A DNA stretch of 64,000 bases from contig JAUSTR010000001.1 in NCBI GenBank assembly GCA_030812955.1, positions 186,001 through 250,000 on the forward strand, given 5' to 3'. The translations under genes and the position numbers were made by a program. Shown one piece after another: positions 58,828 to 64,000 of this stretch. The DNA comes from Bacillus alveayuensis (lineage in GTDB: Bacteria; Bacillota; Bacilli; Bacillales; Aeribacillaceae). How positions within the stretch are numbered: position 1 is the stretch's first letter; each line of letters opens with the position of its first letter. The notes beneath the pieces are model-generated. The model searched no databases. It was given only the letters and a program-made list of their open reading frames with translations, and had not been told where the DNA came from.

Positions 58828-61152
58828 ATGGCGAACAATGATGTGAAACTCGTCCCCCTCCTACCGCTTCGAGGATTACTTGTTTATCCAACAATGGTGT
58901 TACATTTAGATGTTGGAAGAGAAAAATCAGTTCAAGCGTTAGAACAAGCCATGATGGATGATCATACGATTTTTCTAACGACACAAAAAGAAATATCGAT
59001 TGATGATCCGAAAGAAGAGGATATTTATCATATAGGTACATTAACGAAAATTAAACAAATGCTGAAGCTTCCAAATGGAACGATTCGCGTGTTAGTGGAA
59101 GGACTAAAACGAGGAACGATTCAAAAGTTTATCCATTTTGACTCGTATATTTCCGTAGAGGTAGCCGCACACGAGGAGCGGACGGAAAAAGATGTTGAAG
59201 ACGAAGCGTTAATGCGTACTGCTCTTGATTATTTTGAACAATACATAAAAATGTCGAAAAAAATAACGAATGAAACATACGCAACGGTCACAGACATTAA
59301 TGAACCAGGGAGACTAGCAGATCTCATCGCCTCCCATTTGCCAATTAAGCTAAAAGATAAACAAGAAATATTAGAAACGTTTGATATTAAAGAACGATTA
59401 AACAAAATTATACAAATGATCCAAAATGAAAAAGAAGTGTTAGAACTTGAGCGGAAAATTGGACAACGCGTCAAGCGTTCGATGGAACGAACACAAAAAG
59501 AATATTACTTACGCGAACAGATGAAAGCCATTCAAAAAGAGCTTGGAGAAAAAGAAGGAAAAGCAGGAGAAATAGAAGATTTAACCGAAAAAATAGAGAA
59601 AGCTGGAATGCCAGACCATGTTCGGAAAACAGCGATGAAGGAATTAGAGAGATATGAAAAAATTCCTGCAACCTCAGCCGAAAGCGCGGTTATTCGCAAT
59701 TATATTGAGTGGCTTATTTCTCTTCCGTGGACGACAAAAACAGAGGATCGCCTTGATATTCATTTAGCTGAAGAAATATTAAACCAAGAGCACTATGGAT
59801 TGGAAAAAGTAAAAGAACGTGTTCTCGAATATTTAGCTGTTCAAAAATTAACGAATTCATTAAAGGGTCCAATATTATGCTTAGCGGGTCCCCCAGGTGT
59901 CGGAAAAACTTCCTTAGCCCGTTCTGTTGCGAAATCATTAAACCGGAAATTTGTCCGCATTTCCCTTGGTGGTGTTAGAGATGAATCGGAAATTCGCGGT
60001 CATCGTCGAACATATGTCGGGGCGATGCCGGGAAGAATTATACAAGGAATGAAAAAAGTTGGTACGATCAATCCAGTTTTCCTTTTAGATGAAATTGATA
60101 AAATGTCAAGTGATTTTCGAGGTGATCCATCAGCTGCTTTATTAGAGGTTTTAGATCCAGAGCAAAATCACCATTTTAGTGATCATTACATTGAAGAGCC
60201 GTATGATCTATCGAAAGTTATGTTTATTGCGACTGCCAACAATTTAGCGACTATTCCAGGACCGCTTCGCGACCGCATGGAAATTATTTCGATTGCTGGC
60301 TATACAGAGGTTGAAAAAATTCACATTGCGAAAGGGCATCTTTTGCCAAAGCAAATGAATGAGCATGGATTAAAGAAATCACAGCTTCAATTACGAGATG
60401 ATGCGATTCAAAGTATTATTCGTTATTACACGAGAGAAGCAGGTGTTCGAGGACTTGAAAGACAATTGGCAGCCATTTGTAGAAAAGTGGCAAAGCTGAT
60501 TGTGAAAGGGGAGCGGAAACGCATTATCGTTACAGATAAAAATATTGAAGACTATTTAGGGAAACGTATATTCCGATATGGCCAGGCAGAGCTTAAAGAT
60601 CAAGTAGGTGTAGCAACAGGTCTAGCTTATACGCCTTTTGGCGGGGATACATTATCCATTGAAGTATCGATTTCCTCTGGCAATGGAAAGCTGCTATTAA
60701 CAGGTAAATTAGGAGATGTCATGAAAGAATCTGCCCAAGCTGCATTTAGCTATATTCGTTCTCGGGCACAAGATTTAAACATTGATCCAGATTTCTATGA
60801 AAAAAAAGATATACACATCCATGTTCCAGAAGGTGCTGTTCCAAAAGATGGCCCATCTGCTGGAATTACGATTGCTACAGCCTTAATTTCAGCCTTAACG
60901 GGAAAACCGGTTCGTAAAGAAGTTGGAATGACTGGGGAAATTACTTTACGTGGACGTGTTTTACCTATTGGGGGGTTAAAGGAAAAAACATTAAGTGCTC
61001 ATCGTGCAGGACTTTCCAAAGTCATTTTACCTAAAGATAATGAAAAAGATTTAGACGATATTCCGGAAAGTGTTCGAAATGAGTTAACATTTATACTCGT
61101 TTCACATTTAGACGAAGTGTTAGAGCATGCATTAGTGGGAGAGGTTTTATGA
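58828..61152 (+). CDS. lonA: ATP-dependent protease LonA
   Basis: Processive quality-control protease, 774 residues, the usual Bacillus length. N-terminal substrate-binding domain (about 8-200), coiled coil, AAA+ module with Walker A GPPGVGKT (354-361) and [10 protein letters not shown], and protease domain with dyad S677 (GPSAGITI) and K720 (GGLKEKTL). TGGAGGTGTTAGATA precedes the ATG. Its stop overlaps the ysxC start (ATGA). Confidence 0.97.
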   Translation: MANNDVKLVPLLPLRGLLVYPTMVLHLDVGREKSVQALEQAMMDDHTIFLTTQKEISIDDPKEEDIYHIGTLTKIKQMLKLPNGTIRVLVEGLKRGTIQKFIHFDSYISVEVAAHEERTEKDVEDEALMRTALDYFEQYIKMSKKITNETYATVTDINEPGRLADLIASHLPIKLKDKQEILETFDIKERLNKIIQMIQNEKEVLELERKIGQRVKRSMERTQKEYYLREQMKAIQKELGEKEGKAGEIEDLTEKIEKAGMPDHVRKTAMKELERYEKIPATSAESAVIRNYIEWLISLPWTTKTEDRLDIHLAEEILNQEHYGLEKVKERVLEYLAVQKLTNSLKGPILCLAGPPGVGKTSLARSVAKSLNRKFVRISLGGVRDESEIRGHRRTYVGAMPGRIIQGMKKVGTINPVFLLDEIDKMSSDFRGDPSAALLEVLDPEQNHHFSDHYIEEPYDLSKVMFIATANNLATIPGPLRDRMEIISIAGYTEVEKIHIAKGHLLPKQMNEHGLKKSQLQLRDDAIQSIIRYYTREAGVRGLERQLAAICRKVAKLIVKGERKRIIVTDKNIEDYLGKRIFRYGQAELKDQVGVATGLAYTPFGGDTLSIEVSISSGNGKLLLTGKLGDVMKESAQAAFSYIRSRAQDLNIDPDFYEKKDIHIHVPEGAVPKDGPSAGITIATALISALTGKPVRKEVGMTGEITLRGRVLPIGGLKEKTLSAHRAGLSKVILPKDNEKDLDDIPESVRNELTFILVSHLDEVLEHALVGEVL

Positions 61153-61733
61153 ACATAAAAAAGGCAGAAATTGTGATTAGTGCAGTGAAACCACAGCAAT
61201 ACCCGAAAGGAAATCTTCCAGAAATTGCATTAGCGGGTCGTTCGAATGTCGGAAAATCATCTTTTATCAATAAAATGATTCATCGTAAAAACTTAGCCCG
61301 TACTTCATCAAAACCAGGTAAGACCCAAACTTTAAATTTTTATTTAATTAATGAAAAATTTTATTTTGTCGATGTTCCAGGGTATGGATATGCAAAAGTA
61401 TCGAAAAAAGAACGTGAAGCGTGGGGGAAAATGATTGAAACTTATTTAACGACACGAAAACAGTTAAAAGCCGTTGTATTATTGGTAGATGTCCGTCATC
61501 CCCCGACAAAAGATGATATAATGATGTATGAGTTTTTAAAATATTATAAAATGCCGACAATCGTTGTTGCGACAAAGGCTGACAAGATCCCAAAAGGGAA
61601 ATGGTCCAAGCATGTAAAAATCATTAAGGAAGCCCTTCATTTACATCCAAACGATGAATTCATTCTGTTTTCTGCCGAAACAGGCTATGGGAAAGAAGAA
61701 GCTTGGAATGTTTTATTAAAAGCAATGAGTTAG
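61149..61733 (+). CDS. ysxC: Ribosome biogenesis GTPase YsxC/EngB
   Basis: Essential TRAFAC-class GTPase acting in 50S subunit assembly, 194 residues. G1 is [10 protein letters not shown] (about 30-39), G3 DVPGYGYA, G4 TKADK and G5 SAETG. Overlap with lonA by four bases indicates cotranslation, as in B. subtilis. A strong terminator follows. In B. subtilis the hem genes come next; here an ABC transporter does. Confidence 0.96.
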   Translation: MNIKKAEIVISAVKPQQYPKGNLPEIALAGRSNVGKSSFINKMIHRKNLARTSSKPGKTQTLNFYLINEKFYFVDVPGYGYAKVSKKEREAWGKMIETYLTTRKQLKAVVLLVDVRHPPTKDDIMMYEFLKYYKMPTIVVATKADKIPKGKWSKHVKIIKEALHLHPNDEFILFSAETGYGKEEAWNVLLKAMS

Positions 61734-61760
61734 CATCGGTCAAAACCGATGCTTTTTTTA
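61733..61760 (+). terminator. Terminator after ysxC
   Basis: GCATCGGT, loop CAAA, ACCGATGC, then TTTTTTT. The following 61761-61977 is A-rich and holds no gene. Confidence 0.93.
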
Positions 61761-61977
61761 TGAAAAAATGCGAACATCAGGTTTGATTTATTGGAATGAG
61801 GAGGATAACACAGGAAATAGTAGGATATGTAAGAATCTGATACGTAATGAGATGAGAGCATGTATAAAGAATGATAAGAATAAATGAATAGAGATTTAGA
61901 GTTTTGAAATAAAAACTTATCAAATGATACAATTCAAAATAGGTGTAAATTTCTGAAAATAAAAAGGGAGTGTTGAT

Positions 61978-62766
61978 GTGAAAAAAGGGTTCATTTTGTT
62001 CATAGCTATATTTCTGACATCAGGACTTTTAGCAGCATGTGGTACAGAAAAGACAACGAGTGAATCGAAAGAAGGGATGAAACTAGTAGAGGAAGGAAAG
62101 TTTACATTTGCAGCATCAGGAGAATATAAACCTTTTAGTGTGACGGACGGAAATGGATTTATGTCCGGTTTTGATATCGATGTTGCCAATGCTGTTGCAA
62201 AAGAACTTGGGCTTGAACCGGTTCAGAAAAAGTTTAAATTTGCCGGAATCGTTGAAGGAGTTAAAACGGGCCGCTTTGATGCAGCAGTTGCAAGTCATAC
62301 GATTACGGAGGAGAGAAAGGAACATGTTGACTTTTCAACACCTTATTATTATTCTGGGCCACAAATTTTTGTCAGACCAGATAGTGATATCGAAACTCTT
62401 CAAGATCTAAAAGAGAAGGAAGTTGCTGTTTCAAAAGGATCAACTTATGCTAACACGGCGAGTGAGGTAACCAACAATGTAATTCAGTATGATAGTGATG
62501 TTACAGCTCTTGAAGCGTTGAGCAATGGAAAACATGATGCAGTGATTACAGACTTTATTACAGGTAAAGAGGCAATAGGTAATGGATTAAAAATAGATGG
62601 TAGAGAATTACTTGGCAGCAGTGAACAAGCAATAGCCGTTGCGAAAGACAATCCAGAGCTATTGCAAAAAATAAATGAGGCTTTGGAAAAATTGCGGGAA
62701 GATGGCACATTAACAGAAATTAGTAAAAAGTATTTTGGTGAAGATATTACAAAAAAACCAGAATGA
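61978..62766 (+). CDS. Polar amino-acid ABC transporter substrate-binding lipoprotein
   Basis: A 262-residue family 3 solute-binding protein (His/Arg/Gln/cystine type). Signal peptide with lipobox SGLLAACG, then the two-lobe fold beginning KFTFAASGEYKPFSVTDGNG and FDIDVANAVAKELGL; later GRFDAAVASHTIT and KEVAVSKGSTYANTA. Exact ligand cannot be read. GTG start after AAAGGGAGTG. Permease and ATPase genes follow in order. Confidence 0.92.
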   Translation: MKKGFILFIAIFLTSGLLAACGTEKTTSESKEGMKLVEEGKFTFAASGEYKPFSVTDGNGFMSGFDIDVANAVAKELGLEPVQKKFKFAGIVEGVKTGRFDAAVASHTITEERKEHVDFSTPYYYSGPQIFVRPDSDIETLQDLKEKEVAVSKGSTYANTASEVTNNVIQYDSDVTALEALSNGKHDAVITDFITGKEAIGNGLKIDGRELLGSSEQAIAVAKDNPELLQKINEALEKLREDGTLTEISKKYFGEDITKKPE

Positions 62767-62778
62767 TAGTAGCTTTTT

Positions 62779-62860
62779 GAGGCTGTCAGTGTTAGACCCA
62801 ATATATCGATCTATTGTGATAGGCTAATTTAGGTCAGATACTTACGTGACAGCCTCTTTT
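62779..62860 (+). terminator. Long hairpin between the binding-protein and permease genes
   Basis: GAGGCTGTCA and TGACAGCCTC flank about 58 bases, followed by TTTT. It may lower permease and ATPase expression relative to the binding protein, as is common in such operons. Confidence 0.65.
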
Positions 62861-62897
62861 CGAATGAAGACATCAAAAGATTAAGGGGTTGAACTAG

Positions 62898-63560
62898 TTG
62901 CCGAGTATTACACATGTATTCGCCAAATTTATCGAGTCATTTGATGTATTTTTTAAAGGAATGATCATGACATTACAAGTGACAGTTGTCTCTGTTTTTA
63001 TCGCTATTTTTATCGGATTATTGTTTTCTTTTTTGAAAATATCCCAAATTCGTTTCCTCGAATGGATAGCGAATTTTTATATATATGTTGTTCGCGGTAC
63101 ACCTCTTATTGTGCAAATTTTCATTTTTTATTTTGGTTTAACTTCTCTAAATATTTCCCAATTTTGGTCGGTTGCTTTAGGGCTTGCTTTTCATAACGGT
63201 GCTTATATTGCAGAAATTTTTCGGGGGGCGATTCAGTCCATTGACCGCGGACAAATGGAAGCAGGAAGATCATTAGGAATGAGCACTTCCTTAACGATGA
63301 GACGTATTATTTTACCTCAAGCCTTTAAAAGGGCTATGCCTCCTCTTGGGAACCAATTTATTATTGCTTTAAAGGATTCTTCTCTCGCCGCCTTTATCGG
63401 CCTTTATGAATTGTTTAATGTTGCTACAACGGAAGGAGCAAATTCCTTTGATAATATGACATATCTCCTCATTGTTGCGGTTTATTATTTATTTTTAGTA
63501 TTATTATTAACTTTACTCGTGAACTTCGTCGAGAATAAGCTTTCTGTCAGTGAACAATAA
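62898..63560 (+). CDS. Polar amino-acid ABC transporter permease
   Basis: A 220-residue HisM/GlnP-type permease with about five membrane segments. N-terminal start of the family domain at GMIMTLQVTVVSVF; the EAA loop is EAGRSLGMSTSLTMRRIILP followed by QAFKRAMPPLGN. TTG start after AAGGGGTTG. The ATPase gene begins 41 bases after its stop. Confidence 0.92.
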   Translation: MPSITHVFAKFIESFDVFFKGMIMTLQVTVVSVFIAIFIGLLFSFLKISQIRFLEWIANFYIYVVRGTPLIVQIFIFYFGLTSLNISQFWSVALGLAFHNGAYIAEIFRGAIQSIDRGQMEAGRSLGMSTSLTMRRIILPQAFKRAMPPLGNQFIIALKDSSLAAFIGLYELFNVATTEGANSFDNMTYLLIVAVYYLFLVLLLTLLVNFVENKLSVSEQ

Positions 63561-63601
63561 TCTTTTTGAGTGATTTTCATTGAAACAAGGAGGATTTTAT
63601 T

Positions 63602-64000
63602 TTGTCAAACAGGGTAATGATTGAAGTACAACAATTAAATAAATCTTTTGGATCTTTACATGTTTTAAAAGATGTTGATTTAACAGTTCATGAAAGTGAT
63701 GTCGTTTGTTTAATCGGGGCGAGCGGTTCAGGGAAAAGCACTTTGTTGCGATGTTTAAATTTTCTCGAAATGAAAGATAGCGGCAAGATTTTGATCAATG
63801 GAGAAGAGATTGATGAACGATCACATAATCTCAATCAAGTAAGACAAAAAGTCGGGATGGTATTCCAACATTTTCATTTATTTCCCCACAAAACGGTGCT
63901 TGAAAATGTGATTGAAGCTCCTATCTATGTAAAAAAAGTGCCAAAAGAAAAAGCGATAAAAAAAGGGAGAGCGCTATTAAAAAAGGTTGGACTTTCAGAT
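63602..64000 (+). CDS. Polar amino-acid ABC transporter ATP-binding protein (partial, runs off window)
   Basis: The first 133 codons are visible, with no stop before the window edge. It starts MSNRVMIEVQQLNKSFGSLH, has Walker A GASGSGKST and the Q-loop region VGMVFQHFHLFPHKTVLENV. Signature and Walker B lie outside. TTG start with AAGGAGG 8 bases upstream. It completes a binding-protein, permease, ATPase operon. Confidence 0.92.
   Translation, partial: MSNRVMIEVQQLNKSFGSLHVLKDVDLTVHESDVVCLIGASGSGKSTLLRCLNFLEMKDSGKILINGEEIDERSHNLNQVRQKVGMVFQHFHLFPHKTVLENVIEAPIYVKKVPKEKAIKKGRALLKKVGLSD

Overview
The window is a stretch of chromosome from a low-GC, endospore-forming member of the Bacillaceae. 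Gene content and order closely follow the Bacillus subtilis ysdB-to-ysxC region: ysdB, ysdC, sspI, ysgA, pheST, rnhC, zapA, yshB, polX, mutS2, yshE, lcfA, fadR, fadB, etfBA, trxA, then uvrC, lysC, yslB, sdhCAB, gerE, racE, gerM, rph, ysnA, ysnB, ilv-leu, ysoA, tig, clpX, lonB, lonA, ysxC. Spore-specific genes (sspI, gerE, gerM, lonB) and recognisable sigma-W, sigma-G and sigma-K type promoters support this. I did not fix the genus.

Layout. 1-0.55 kb: deleted remnant of an IS3-family insertion sequence. 0.6-4.1 kb: ysdB, a dimeric dUTPase, an M42 aminopeptidase, sspI and an rRNA/tRNA methyltransferase. 4.15-8.2 kb: phenylalanine T-box leader and pheST. 8.3-14.9 kb: RNase HIII, ZapA, CvpA-like protein, PolX, MutS2, YshE and a possible 27-residue membrane peptide. 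15-21 kb: fatty-acid degradation genes with a FadR operator, electron-transfer flavoprotein and thioredoxin. 21.2-30.4 kb: a lineage-specific block between trxA and uvrC. It holds a Fur-type-controlled iron cluster (novel helical lipoprotein, helical membrane-anchored protein, FTR1 permease) around a four-gene overlapping glycan/phospho-glycan operon, plus a GT-C-like membrane protein. 30.4-42.9 kb: uvrC, lysine riboswitch and lysC, yslB, succinate dehydrogenase, gerE, racE, gerM, rph, ysnA and ysnB. 43-43.3 kb: tRNA-Arg preceded by a broken tRNA-like copy. 43.4-52.2 kb: ilvBNC-leuABCD under a leucine T-box, with candidate CcpA and CodY sites. 52.5-61.7 kb: ysoA, tig, clpX, lonB, lonA and ysxC. 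62-64 kb: a polar amino-acid ABC transporter whose ATPase gene runs off the window.

The most notable non-gene signal is a family of six nested-palindrome intergenic repeats (two long, one rearranged, three half copies). Both long copies sit in transcribed 5' leaders: one between a textbook sigma-W promoter and ysdB, the other between the T-box terminator and pheS. A second, unrelated structured element of about 200 bp lies downstream of the FTR1 permease gene. The best candidate for an under-described system is the Fur-boxed lipoprotein, anchored helical protein and FTR1 set. The nested operon ending in a membrane-anchored phosphodiesterase and a GT2 glycosyltransferase is second.

All promoter, operator and terminator calls are pattern matches made by eye. 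Family assignments rest on recognisable motifs, lengths and synteny, not on a database search.
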